64,000 bases of DNA from GW2011-AR15 sp964428335 (lineage in GTDB: Archaea; Nanobdellota; Nanobdellia; Woesearchaeales; GW2011-AR15), in the NCBI GenBank assembly GCA_964428335.1, contig CAYRXW010000003.1, positions 1-64,000 on the forward strand, given 5' to 3'. Under the pieces are notes generated by a model. That model was not told the DNA's origin and did not search any database. It worked only from the letters and a program-made list of their open reading frames with translations. Below, piece by piece: positions 8,954 to 17,441 of this stretch. Position 1 is the stretch's first letter; each line of letters starts with the position of its first letter. The translations under genes were made by a program, and so were the position numbers.

Positions 8954-9291
8954 TTGAACCTATAGCAGTTATATTCATAATCCCTGCAGTCATACTTGGA
9001 GCATATGGCTCAATATTTTTAAAGAAAGGAGCAAAAGATTTCACTTTTAATATAAGAAAATGGAAAAAGAATTTAACAGCAGTGTTTGGGTTATTCCTAT
9101 TTGGTTTATCGATGCTTTCATATCTTGTTGCGTTAAGGCATGGGGAACTTTCAATACTTTATTCCTTAAGCTCTTTCACTTATGTTTTTATGGCCCTTCT
9201 TTCACAAAGTATTTTAAAAGAAAAAATGAATAAAATGAAATGGATAGGCATATTTTTAATAATAATTGGTTCATCCATTGTGGTTTGGTAA
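8950..9291 (+). CDS. Half-size EamA/SMR-type membrane protein 2
   Basis: 113 residues and four membrane segments, clearly related to the preceding gene: GAYGSIFLKKGA matches GQYFLKLGV, and RHGELSILYSLSS matches KHGELNVMYPLVS. It starts in an ATGA overlap with its partner, so the two are probably made in equal amounts and pair up. Paired half-size SMR genes usually form heterodimers. The substrate is not shown by sequence; the position beside aglB suggests a polyprenyl-linked sugar. Confidence 0.7.
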   Translation: MIEPIAVIFIIPAVILGAYGSIFLKKGAKDFTFNIRKWKKNLTAVFGLFLFGLSMLSYLVALRHGELSILYSLSSFTYVFMALLSQSILKEKMNKMKWIGIFLIIIGSSIVVW

Positions 9292-9292
9292 A

Positions 9293-10234
9293 ATGAAAGT
9301 CTTAGTTACAGGAGGAGCGGGGTTCATAGGCAGCCATGTTTGTGACAGGTTTCTTAAGGAAGGTCACGAAGTTATATGTCTGGATGATTTTAATGATTAT
9401 TATTCACCTGACAGAAAAAGAAAGAATATTGAGCATAACCTGAAAAACAAGCGTTTTGAGCTTCTAAAAAAAGATATAAGGGAAAATCTTGATGAAGTTT
9501 TTAAGAATAAAGGAATCAATGCAGTAATACATCTTGCTGCAAGAGCTGGTGTCAGGCCTTCCCTTGAAAACCCCAACCTTTACTATGATGTGAATGTTAC
9601 AGGCACAGTAAATATCCTAGAAAATGCAAGAAAATATGGAATCAACAGAATAATATTTGCTTCCTCATCAAGCGTCTATGGCGCCAATACAAAAACGCCT
9701 TTTTCTGAAAAGGATATCATTGAAAAGCAGATAAGCCCATATGCAATGACAAAAAAAATTGGCGAGATAATATGCAAAAATTATAGTGACTTATGCGATG
9801 TGAATATAACTTGCCTTAGGTTTTTTACAGTCTATGGAGAAAGAGGGAGGCCAGACATGGCACCCTATAAGTTCTTTGACCTTATTTATAATGGCAGGCC
9901 AATAACTATGTTTGGAGACGGCACAACAAAAAGGGATTATACATATATTGGGGATATTGTAGATGGCATCATGGCAGCTTTTGAAAAAAACCTGAAATTT
10001 GAAATAATAAACCTTGGAAACTCAAAACCAGTACTACTTAAGGACTTTATCCATACAATTGAAAAAATAACTTCAAAAAAGGCAAATATCCTCAGGCAGG
10101 ACATGCAGAAAGGGGATGTTGATATTACTTTTGCTGACATCTCAAAAGCAAATAAGCTGTTGGGATACAAGCCAAATGCTACTATAGAAGAAGGCATGAG
10201 AAAGTTTTCAAAGTGGTATATAGAAAACAAATAA
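9293..10234 (+). CDS. NAD-dependent UDP-sugar epimerase, UDP-glucuronate 4-epimerase-like
   Basis: 313 residues. ATG 9293 lies one base after the preceding stop and directly precedes MKVLVTGGAGFIGSH, the NAD-binding glycine motif; the longer in-frame reading from 9266 is unlikely. Extended-SDR motifs SSSVYG and YAMTK (the catalytic YxxxK) are present. The ERGRPDMAPYKF segment followed by FGDGTTKRDYTYIGDIV is most like UDP-glucuronate 4-epimerases (CapI/LspL/WbpP type). It probably supplies a nucleotide sugar for the AglB pathway. Sugar specificity is inferred. Confidence 0.85.
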   Translation: MKVLVTGGAGFIGSHVCDRFLKEGHEVICLDDFNDYYSPDRKRKNIEHNLKNKRFELLKKDIRENLDEVFKNKGINAVIHLAARAGVRPSLENPNLYYDVNVTGTVNILENARKYGINRIIFASSSSVYGANTKTPFSEKDIIEKQISPYAMTKKIGEIICKNYSDLCDVNITCLRFFTVYGERGRPDMAPYKFFDLIYNGRPITMFGDGTTKRDYTYIGDIVDGIMAAFEKNLKFEIINLGNSKPVLLKDFIHTIEKITSKKANILRQDMQKGDVDITFADISKANKLLGYKPNATIEEGMRKFSKWYIENK

Positions 10235-10247
10235 TTTTTTACAGTCA

Positions 10248-10257
10248 TTTTTATAAA
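10248..10257 (+). promoter_or_regulatory. TATA box for the GT2 gene at 10279
   Basis: TTTTTATAAA is centred about 26 bases before ATG 10279. The spacing gives a leaderless or near-leaderless transcript. Confidence 0.6.
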
Positions 10258-10278
10258 CCCTATAAATAACCAAGAATT

Positions 10279-11508
10279 ATGGAAATTATCATGACAGTTT
10301 CAGGAATAATACTGATGCTCCTGTTCCTTTTTATTGTTTTTATTTCCACCACAATTATCATATCTTTTTTTATTAAAACAAAGAAAGAAAATTTTGAGCC
10401 AAAAATTAGCATAATCATCCCATGCTATAATGAAGAAAAGAATATAGCTGGGTGCATTGAATCAATAAACAGGTCCAATTACAAGAGAGAAAACCTGGAA
10501 ATTATCGCGATAGATGACGGAAGTACAGACAGTACAGCAAAAATACTAAAAAAATACAATATTAAAATAATTAAATCTTCGCATCTTGGCAAGCCAGAAG
10601 CCCTTAACCTTGGGGTAAAAGAAGCAAGGCATGAATTTATACTAGCGCTTGATGCAGATACCGTAATAGATAAAAACTTCATAAAGCATATAATAAAGCC
10701 ATTTAAGGACAAAAATGTAGGAGCAACAAATGGGTCATGCCTTGCAAAAAATGAAAAGAATATGCTTGAAACGTTCCAGAAGATTGAGTATTTCATGCAT
10801 AGTATGATAAGAAAAGCATTTTCAGATGTCTATTCCAATGGATTATGGTTTTTTGGGGCTTTTTCATGCTTCAGAAAATCTGTCCTTGAAAAAGCAGGCT
10901 ATTTCAAAAATGATACAATGGCTGAAGACATGGACATTTTCCTTGAGATCTATTCAAAAGGGTATAAAATCATTAATGTTTCAGAAGCAATTGGCTATAC
11001 AGAAGTTTCATCCACAATCAAAGGATTCCTAAAACAGCGGGCAAGATGGTCATATGGCGGAATCCAGGCATTAATTAAAAACAAGAAAGCATTCAGGTTT
11101 AAAACAAACCCTTCTGTCTTATTTCTTTTTATAAACCAATGGTGGTGGACTTTTTATGCAGGTTTTTCTTTTTTTATAGTTGCATACCAGTTCAATTACT
11201 GGCTTCCAACAGCATTTAGTGAAATAGTCTCATATACAATCAGATGGTTCTCTTTGCTCGGTCCTATATATGTGATATATAAAATACCAGAATGGGGAAT
11301 ATCTTTCTACTCAATATTTGGGGTCCTTTCAGGACTTTTGAATGTCTTTGTCCTACTAATATCAATGCACCAATTCAATGAAAAGATAACAATAAAAAAT
11401 GCATTTGCAATCTTTTTTTACTTTCCATATACTATCCTTATGAATGTTGCAGTTGTCATAAGCCTATTTAAATGGATTAACCTAAAAAATAGGCATTTTT
11501 TAAAATAA
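10279..11508 (+). CDS. Membrane glycosyltransferase family 2 (processive type)
   Basis: 409 residues. One N-terminal membrane helix (about 8-32) is followed by a GT2 domain with IDDGS, DAD, the AEDMD acid-base region and QRARWSYG (the QxxRW motif of processive enzymes), then about four C-terminal membrane segments. Such enzymes extend or export beta-linked polysaccharide, or glycosylate lipid carriers at the membrane. ATG 10291 is an alternative start. It has its own TATA box and is followed by a second GT2 gene. Confidence 0.85.
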   Translation: MEIIMTVSGIILMLLFLFIVFISTTIIISFFIKTKKENFEPKISIIIPCYNEEKNIAGCIESINRSNYKRENLEIIAIDDGSTDSTAKILKKYNIKIIKSSHLGKPEALNLGVKEARHEFILALDADTVIDKNFIKHIIKPFKDKNVGATNGSCLAKNEKNMLETFQKIEYFMHSMIRKAFSDVYSNGLWFFGAFSCFRKSVLEKAGYFKNDTMAEDMDIFLEIYSKGYKIINVSEAIGYTEVSSTIKGFLKQRARWSYGGIQALIKNKKAFRFKTNPSVLFLFINQWWWTFYAGFSFFIVAYQFNYWLPTAFSEIVSYTIRWFSLLGPIYVIYKIPEWGISFYSIFGVLSGLLNVFVLLISMHQFNEKITIKNAFAIFFYFPYTILMNVAVVISLFKWINLKNRHFLK

Positions 11509-11549
11509 CCTGCAAAATCATCGACTAAACTATTTAAAAAATAGCAAAA

Positions 11550-11558
11550 CTTTTAAAA
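11550..11558 (+). promoter_or_regulatory. TATA box for the GT2 gene at 11581
   Basis: CTTTTAAAA is centred about 27 bases upstream of ATG 11581, so a leaderless transcript is expected. A second A/T box (TATTTAAAAA) lies at 11531-11540. Confidence 0.55.
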
Positions 11559-11580
11559 GCACTACATCTCTTATCAAAAA

Positions 11581-12933
11581 ATGTTAGGCATGTTGGAGAA
11601 AATAGCTAATTTGTTTTTGGAGGTAACTGCGTTTTACTCAAAAATTGCAGAATCTGTCTACCTGTTTTACTTCAATTATTCAAGGCTTATTTTAGATTAC
11701 ATGCACCTTTTTTTTAAATATTCTTTTAACATTTTCCTGATTTTAACCATTGTTTTTACAGTTTCTTATATGATTATGGGAATCACGCTTTTGGTGAAAA
11801 AATCAAAACAAAAAGAGCTTAAAGAGCCAAAGGTATATCCGTTTGTTACAATACAGATACCAACATATAATGAGCTGGCAGCGTTAAACTGCGCAGCAAG
11901 GTGCCTTGAGTTTGATTATCCAAAGGACAAATATGAGATAATAATCGGGGATGACAGCTCAAAAAAGGAGATTTCAGCAAGGATAGATGCTTTTTCAAAG
12001 GATAAGGGAATAAAAGTTACAAGAAGAGGAAGTAATATTGGATACAAACCAGGAAACTTAAACCATATGCTTAAGCACACCAAAGGGGAATATATAGTCA
12101 TTTTTGATTCAGATTTCCTACCGGAAAAAGATTTCCTGAAAAGAATAATGACTCCATTTACACATGATAAAGATCTTTCAGCAGTACAGGCAAGGTGGAT
12201 AACTAAAAATTACTCACAGAACCTAGTTTCACTGATTGGAGGAACAATACCGCTGCTTACGCATTATCTAGGGCTTCCTTTCCTTAATTTAGTCAAAGGG
12301 AATGCATTCATTGCTGGGTCTGCAGAAGCAATAAAAAAATCTGATTTGGTAGAACTTGGCGGATGGAAAGACGGATGCCTGACAGAAGACATTGAATATT
12401 CACTGAGGCTGACAAGCAAGGGGAAAAAGATTGAGTATCTGGAAAATCTGCATTGCGAATGCGAAGCACCATTCACATTAAAGGATCTAGGAAAACAGCA
12501 GATGAGATGGGCTTACGGTGTCATTTCAGCAATAAAAATGCATTTTGGAAGCATCCTGCTAAACAGGAAATTAAAATTTGCAGATAAGTTAAATGTATTC
12601 CTGCTCTTGGCAGGATATGTGGTCACTTTCCTGTTTTTCTGCCTGACTTTAATAGGTGTGCTTTCCATAATAACACACAGGCCTGAAGCAATAAACTGGG
12701 CTAAATTTGCATATGAGACAATGCTAAACATAATCCTCACATCAGGATTTTTTGCGACTATTATACTCGCCTCTATTTTAGGAGGAAAGACAAGAAATGT
12801 TCCAGGGATTGTTGTCGCTTCATTCACTGTTGGTCTTGTTGTCATACATCTGGTGACATTAGGGATTTTCAAGGCAATTTTTAACAGGCCAATACAATGG
12901 TATATGCTTACAAAGAAGGGAAACCAGATATGA
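11581..12933 (+). CDS. Cellulose-synthase-like glycosyltransferase family 2
   Basis: 450 residues. Membrane helices lie near residues 45-70, then the catalytic domain with GDDSS, DSD, LTEDIE and QQMRWAYG, then three C-terminal helices. The layout is that of processive cellulose or glucomannan synthase-like enzymes using an NDP-sugar. Its TGA overlaps the next start (ATGA). With the preceding GT2 it may build a surface polysaccharide. The sugar is unknown. Confidence 0.85.
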   Translation: MLGMLEKIANLFLEVTAFYSKIAESVYLFYFNYSRLILDYMHLFFKYSFNIFLILTIVFTVSYMIMGITLLVKKSKQKELKEPKVYPFVTIQIPTYNELAALNCAARCLEFDYPKDKYEIIIGDDSSKKEISARIDAFSKDKGIKVTRRGSNIGYKPGNLNHMLKHTKGEYIVIFDSDFLPEKDFLKRIMTPFTHDKDLSAVQARWITKNYSQNLVSLIGGTIPLLTHYLGLPFLNLVKGNAFIAGSAEAIKKSDLVELGGWKDGCLTEDIEYSLRLTSKGKKIEYLENLHCECEAPFTLKDLGKQQMRWAYGVISAIKMHFGSILLNRKLKFADKLNVFLLLAGYVVTFLFFCLTLIGVLSIITHRPEAINWAKFAYETMLNIILTSGFFATIILASILGGKTRNVPGIVVASFTVGLVVIHLVTLGIFKAIFNRPIQWYMLTKKGNQI

Positions 12934-13166
12934 CTGATTCTTTTTATGGCAAGACTGCACTATTCCTAAGCCTAGGATTCTGGATACCTTTGTTTAACAT
13001 AGGGCTTTGTGCAGTTTCAATCTACCTGGCAATAAAATGCCTGAAGCTTACAGATATTGACCCGAAGAAATACGGTGGAAGAAAGCAGGCAGTCATAGCT
13101 TTGGTTCTTAGTTCAACGTCAATTCTGCTTACGATAATAGGAAGCATAATCTTTTTACTTAGGTAG
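12930..13166 (+). CDS. Small DUF4190-like two-helix membrane protein
   Basis: 78 residues from ATG 12930, which overlaps the GT2 stop as ATGA; a longer reading from 12897 would run through the end of the GT2 gene. Two hydrophobic helices flank a short polar loop (DIDPKKYGGRKQ), as in DUF4190-type proteins. Function is unknown. Coupling to the glycan synthase suggests an accessory role. Its 3' end overlaps the convergent gene by 12 bases. Confidence 0.7.
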   Translation: MTDSFYGKTALFLSLGFWIPLFNIGLCAVSIYLAIKCLKLTDIDPKKYGGRKQAVIALVLSSTSILLTIIGSIIFLLR

Positions 13167-14411
13167 TTCCCATATCTCAACACTTTTATACTCATAAATC
13201 TTCTTAAAATTATTCTTTAGAACAAACAGCATGCCTTCATCTTCTGTTTTCCAGACAAGCCCAGATTTCATTTCTTTATTTATCCAGACATATTTTATCT
13301 CATTCTTAAGGAAAAACTCTTCTATTTTTTTATAATCTCTTGATGAAAATATCTCTTCTGAAAATACTATCTTTTCCTTATTTTTCGACTGTTTAAAATA
13401 AGTGAAGTCTGTATAAGCTTCAAGTCCGCTCATTTTTTTGATCAGGTGGCCATACTTATAATGTGAAAAAACTTTTCCTTCGTCCCTTAAAGCTCCAAAA
13501 CTTATAAGCTCCTCCTGATTAGGGCCATATTCAGATACCTTTTTTACATAAGACCCTGCTGAGAAAATAATGCCACACATGAATATTATGATCACGTATG
13601 TTTTTAATATCTCAGAATCCCATTTTCTTTCTGCCAAATAAGTTATCCCTGATGCAGAATAATATACGAGAATCATATTAAAAAATAACAAAACTGCTTT
13701 ATCAAACAATGACAAAACACCAAGGCATGAAGCTATGAAATAGAAAATAAAATTCGTCTTTTTATCTTTCCAGGAGATTATTATCCCTATTATGCCCAGA
13801 AGAAATGGGAAAATGCCTATCCCGAAATCAGCACCAAGGTCTGAAAATGATTCTGTTATCACTTTATGCGCGTCAAGCGTACCTGGGTTATTTATTGCCG
13901 CAAATAGATACGCAACAGCAATTATTCCAAGATATGAAAAGAATATCTTTTTCTTTTGCTTTTCAAGAAGCACAAAAAGCGCCAGCAAGACTATCAAAAA
14001 CATGTTTTGCGTCAATATGCAAGATATAATAAAAAGGAAAAGCGATAAGAAGGGTCTACTGGAAAATACAAGTATAAGCCCGAGCATAAAAAATGGGAAT
14101 GAAAATGCATATATTGTATATGAATTATGAAAATAGAAAAACATCGGGGAAAGAACCCACAATAATGTTATCAAAAAAGCGTCTTTACTTAGCTTTTCAA
14201 AAAAAGTGTATACCAGCCAGACATTTATGATACCTAAGAAAAACAGAATTAACCTGACAGAAAGCATGCTGCTTAAATTAAGGTTGTTAAGGAGGCTGTC
14301 ATCTTTATACTGCTCATAAAATGGAAGCGAATTATTATTTTTTACCCTGAGTATATCTGTCCCTATCAAAAGAACCGAGGCAATTATAAGCAAAACTATT
14401 TTTTTATTCAT
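13155..14411 (-). CDS. Polytopic membrane protein, probably GT-C-like
   Basis: 418 residues from ATG 14411 (MNKKIVLL), which overlaps the upstream gene end by 8 bases; a longer in-frame reading from 14450 lies inside that gene. About ten membrane segments are followed by a soluble C-terminal domain of about 110 residues (RDEGKVFSHYKYGHLIKKMSG onward), an arrangement seen in GT-C glycosyltransferases. No catalytic motif is certain. It forms a two-gene operon with the next entry. Confidence 0.6.
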   Translation of the reverse strand: MNKKIVLLIIASVLLIGTDILRVKNNNSLPFYEQYKDDSLLNNLNLSSMLSVRLILFFLGIINVWLVYTFFEKLSKDAFLITLLWVLSPMFFYFHNSYTIYAFSFPFFMLGLILVFSSRPFLSLFLFIISCILTQNMFLIVLLALFVLLEKQKKKIFFSYLGIIAVAYLFAAINNPGTLDAHKVITESFSDLGADFGIGIFPFLLGIIGIIISWKDKKTNFIFYFIASCLGVLSLFDKAVLLFFNMILVYYSASGITYLAERKWDSEILKTYVIIIFMCGIIFSAGSYVKKVSEYGPNQEELISFGALRDEGKVFSHYKYGHLIKKMSGLEAYTDFTYFKQSKNKEKIVFSEEIFSSRDYKKIEEFFLKNEIKYVWINKEMKSGLVWKTEDEGMLFVLKNNFKKIYEYKSVEIWELPK

Positions 14412-15825
14412 CAATCTCACAAACCTTCCTGTATATTTTAAGCTCACCAAGGTAAATCAATGAAAAGCATGGGTCATTTTGAAGCCGGAAGCTATTATTA
14501 TACACAAGAAAATATTCAGCATCATACTTATCAAGCAGCCTTAGTGAATTTATCCTGAATTTTGAATTATAGAAACTTATCAAGTCACTGTATCTTGACT
14601 GCGGATTATCTGCTAAAAGATAGTCAGTATCCATCACATTTCTTTTGTTCCCAAAATAAGTTATCAGATTTCCATCTTTTGGCATAGATATAACAGTAGA
14701 ATTTTTTGGCAGATCTTCTTTTAAAATCTTAAATGCAGCAATATACGAACTTGAATAAGGCATTATTTTAAGATTTGCCAGCCAAAATGCAGATTGAAGG
14801 AGTATCAGAATCACCAATAAAACAGCAAAGCCCTTTTTCATATGCATAATTTTTGATTTTTCAATAAACCCAAAAAAGTCTTTTACAAAACTTCCACTAA
14901 GCATTATCAGGCATATGCAGATCAAAGTAATTGAATAAGGCATGCTTATCAGCTGAAAAATAGAAAGGGGGAGCATGCAAAGAAGAATTGCAGAAATAAT
15001 CATCAGTTCATCGTTCTTTTCTTTAAACAGATGTGAATACAAGGAATAACTGCCAAGGACTATAAAAATAGGTCCAATATAAGTCATGAATGAGAGTGGG
15101 CTTAAACTTTCCCTTAACCCTTCAGGAATATTCTGGTAAATTATGCCAAATCCATGAATCTGAAAAGCATTTTTAAAAAGTATGAAGATCACCCAGAGAA
15201 AAAACATAATGAAAAAAGAGATATATTCAAACTCAATTTTTTCAACTTTCCTCCCATAGATATTATTTAAGATAATGTAAGCTATGAAGCTGGAAATTAG
15301 GAAAATGCTTGCACCAGATGTTATTGAAAGCAGGAGAGTTAAGAAAATCAAGAGATTTAGCTTTGTATTCAATTCCAAAAAAAGATAAATCAAGTAGATG
15401 CTTCCCGGAATCACAATGGCCAAAGGATTTATTGAATTAATTGTGCTTTCAAGGTATATGGGAATACACGAAATAAGGACAGAACAAAATAGAGCAATAT
15501 TTTTGTTTTTTAGAAGCCTTTCTGCAAGAATGTAAGCTGCTATCAATATCAGGGATGCCATAGCATTCTGCACAATTTTAAGAATGATAATGCTGTTAAA
15601 AAGATAAAAGAAGGCCATGAAATAATAATAAAAAGGCATAAGGACAAAAGTCCTTCCACCATAGCTTAAGTTATCATGTATTAACGGTTTTCCTGTCTCT
15701 TTTATATGCTCAATCTGCCTCAAAGAAAAATAGCTTGTATCATCTGAAAAATTTTCTGAGTTTAGGCTGAAGAAAAGCCTTAATGCAAGATATATTACAA
15801 AAAGAATGGCAAGCTTCCTTTTCAT
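14404..15825 (-). CDS. GT-C superfamily membrane glycosyltransferase-like protein
   Basis: 473 residues with about eleven membrane helices. The first external loop holds SDDTSYFSLRQIEHI followed by SYGGR, resembling the acidic DD/DxD loop of lipid-sugar-dependent GT-C enzymes (the AglB/PMT group). The C-terminal soluble region (LPKNSTVISMPKDGN, then GNKRNVMDTDY) resembles the extracytoplasmic part of AglB-like proteins. It probably uses polyprenyl-phosphate sugars on the outer face. The exact reaction cannot be assigned. Confidence 0.65.
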   Translation of the reverse strand: MKRKLAILFVIYLALRLFFSLNSENFSDDTSYFSLRQIEHIKETGKPLIHDNLSYGGRTFVLMPFYYYFMAFFYLFNSIIILKIVQNAMASLILIAAYILAERLLKNKNIALFCSVLISCIPIYLESTINSINPLAIVIPGSIYLIYLFLELNTKLNLLIFLTLLLSITSGASIFLISSFIAYIILNNIYGRKVEKIEFEYISFFIMFFLWVIFILFKNAFQIHGFGIIYQNIPEGLRESLSPLSFMTYIGPIFIVLGSYSLYSHLFKEKNDELMIISAILLCMLPLSIFQLISMPYSITLICICLIMLSGSFVKDFFGFIEKSKIMHMKKGFAVLLVILILLQSAFWLANLKIMPYSSSYIAAFKILKEDLPKNSTVISMPKDGNLITYFGNKRNVMDTDYLLADNPQSRYSDLISFYNSKFRINSLRLLDKYDAEYFLVYNNSFRLQNDPCFSLIYLGELKIYRKVCEIDE

Positions 15826-15872
15826 TGGATTAGAAAATGTGGGATTGTTTTATATATTTGCGGTTTTCTTGA

Positions 15873-16508
15873 CTAAAGTTCGCTGAATTCCTCTGATTTT
15901 ACGGCTTTTTCTTCTGTTTCTGGAGAAGCATCTTCTTTTGGCATTTCTTCAGCTTTAACCGGATTTTCCAAAGGCTTTTCCAAAATTTCCTTATTCTCCT
16001 CTTTTGGTTTCTTGCCTGTCATCTTGCTGAATATCTCCCTTATATCCTTAGCTCCATCTACATCAAAATATTCGTAGAATTTTTCTGTCAGAGTTATCAG
16101 ATGGCTTCTTCCTCTCTCTTCTTTTCTTATGAAGCCAAGTTCTTCCAAAACAGTTATGTGCTCATATGCCTTATTGTGCCTGATTTCTACAACCTCGCTT
16201 TGCAAGACAGGGGACTTCCATGCAATTATCGCCAAAGTTTCAAGGATGGTTTTTGGAAGTTCTGTTTCAGAGACAATCTTCCTGACCAGTGGCAGGTATT
16301 GTTCCCTCACTGTAATTTTCCATCCGTCTTTTTCCTCAACGACCATCATTGGGGAATTCCTTCCAATATATTCTTCTTTTAATTTCTCAACATTGCTTCT
16401 TATCACTTCCTTATCAGAAGCGCCTGTCAGGCTTAGAAGCATATTTATGTCCATCAGCCTTCCTGACGCAAACAGCAATGCTTCTATCTGGTTCTTGTAA
16501 TCTGTCAT
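15873..16508 (-). CDS. scpB: Segregation and condensation protein ScpB
   Basis: 211 residues. Two winged-helix domains are typical of ScpB: the start (NQIEALLFASGRLMD) and the core (PKTILETLAIIAWKSPVLQSEV followed by LEELGFIRKEERGR). ScpB works with kleisin and SMC in chromosome condensation. The C-terminal 40 residues are a Glu/Pro/Lys-rich tail. Its start overlaps the upstream gene by four bases (ATGA), so it is produced with the protein below. Confidence 0.92.
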   Translation of the reverse strand: MTDYKNQIEALLFASGRLMDINMLLSLTGASDKEVIRSNVEKLKEEYIGRNSPMMVVEEKDGWKITVREQYLPLVRKIVSETELPKTILETLAIIAWKSPVLQSEVVEIRHNKAYEHITVLEELGFIRKEERGRSHLITLTEKFYEYFDVDGAKDIREIFSKMTGKKPKEENKEILEKPLENPVKAEEMPKEDASPETEEKAVKSEEFSEL

Positions 16509-17083
16509 TTTTGCTTTTTCTGGACCAGATACAGGTCATCCTGCTTTTTGACTTTTCCTTCCTTTATCAGGACATTAAGAACTTTTTCGATATCTTCTTC
16601 CCTGACACCTAACAAAGGAGTTAATTCTTTGATTTTCCTCGGCTTTTGGGCTAACAGAACAACTAGGAAATTCCTAAGAAGAACTGCAGTATTCTTTACA
16701 AGATGAGTATTTGCATCCTTAAGCCTTATGGCTGCAGTATTTATTGTATGAAGCCTTGACTGGACATCATTTAAGTAATTTGAGAATTCATTATTCTTTA
16801 ATTTAAAGTATTCAGGTTCAAGTATCTCAATACTGGAGGGCATGTAATCAAAGCAGAAATAAACCAGGTCAATAGGTTTTTTGAATATTATTTCAAGCTC
16901 TGCAAAGCTGCTGAAAAACCCCTCCTGCTCCTCTGGCTTTTCAATCTTTTCTTTCTTGACATCAAAATTTTCTTTTACTTTTTTTATATGTTCTGCAAGT
17001 GATTCAGTTACATATTCCTTTGGCTTTCCAACTATTTCTAAAATTACTCTTGCATATACATTATCATCCTGAAGTTTTACCAT
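16505..17083 (-). CDS. Unknown protein coupled to ScpB, with C-terminal winged helix
   Basis: 192 residues. An N-terminal segment of about 40 residues (ARVILEIVGKPKEYV) leads to a charged linker and a central domain with the phrase FDYMPSSIEILEP. The C-terminal region (about 150-185, IKELTPLLGVREEDIEKVLN) looks like a winged helix. I do not recognise it as ScpA, which is longer. Translational coupling to scpB suggests a partner in chromosome organisation, or a transcription-factor role. A TATA box (ATTTAAAG on the minus strand near 17112) lies about 29 bases upstream. Confidence 0.7.
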   Translation of the reverse strand: MVKLQDDNVYARVILEIVGKPKEYVTESLAEHIKKVKENFDVKKEKIEKPEEQEGFFSSFAELEIIFKKPIDLVYFCFDYMPSSIEILEPEYFKLKNNEFSNYLNDVQSRLHTINTAAIRLKDANTHLVKNTAVLLRNFLVVLLAQKPRKIKELTPLLGVREEDIEKVLNVLIKEGKVKKQDDLYLVQKKQK

Positions 17084-17084
17084 T

Positions 17085-17094
17085 GTTCATGAAC
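17085..17094. repeat. 10-base palindrome upstream of the ScpB operon
   Basis: GTTCATGAAC is a perfect palindrome immediately upstream of ATG 17083 (minus strand), between TATA box and start codon. It is placed where a repressor could block initiation. A chance origin is possible. Confidence 0.35.
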
Positions 17095-17130
17095 CTGAAA
17101 GAAGTTTTCTTTAAATTGTTTTCTAAAAAA

Positions 17131-17140
17131 CTTTTTATAT
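17131..17140 (+). promoter_or_regulatory. TATA box for the RAM-domain gene
   Basis: CTTTTTATAT is centred about 27 bases before ATG 17162. The divergent ScpB operon has its own TATA-like box about 20 bases away. Confidence 0.5.
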
Positions 17141-17161
17141 TCTGTCTTATTCTATTATGGA

Positions 17162-17395
17162 ATGACAAAAGTATACTTGCTTCTTAGGGCAGAGAACGGA
17201 AAGGTCGGCATAGTCAAGGAAAAACTGACCAAGTTTGAGGAAATCAAGCAAATTGACGAAGTGTTTGGAAGGTATGACCTGATAACAGTTGTCGAGACAG
17301 TATCAGGAAAGGAGTTCAAGAAATTCATCCAGAACAAGATAAGGGTCCAGGAAGGGATAAAGAGCATTGAGCCTGTGTTTGTTGCTGAAGATTAA
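17162..17395 (+). CDS. Stand-alone Lrp/AsnC ligand-binding (RAM) domain protein
   Basis: 77 residues. The whole protein matches the C-terminal ligand-binding domain of Lrp/AsnC regulators (VYLLLRAENGKVGIVKEKL, then VFGRYDLITVVE); the DNA-binding helix-turn-helix is absent. Such RAM-only proteins form oligomers that bind small molecules and can modulate full-length Lrp proteins. It is divergent from the ScpB operon and monocistronic. Confidence 0.88.
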   Translation: MTKVYLLLRAENGKVGIVKEKLTKFEEIKQIDEVFGRYDLITVVETVSGKEFKKFIQNKIRVQEGIKSIEPVFVAED

Positions 17396-17441
17396 GAGAA
17401 TAACTACCTTATTCAAAGAAGCTATGACCTATCCTAAAAAA

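Noticed and set aside
8612..9291. Two adjacent EamA-like genes as one frameshifted full-length transporter
   Set aside because: Each half has its own start, four helices and a clean ATGA junction; paired half-size genes are a normal form of this family.
16505..17083. Assigning the scpB-linked gene as scpA
   Set aside because: Length and N-terminal sequence do not match kleisins I know; only the winged-helix end is compatible, so it is left as unknown.
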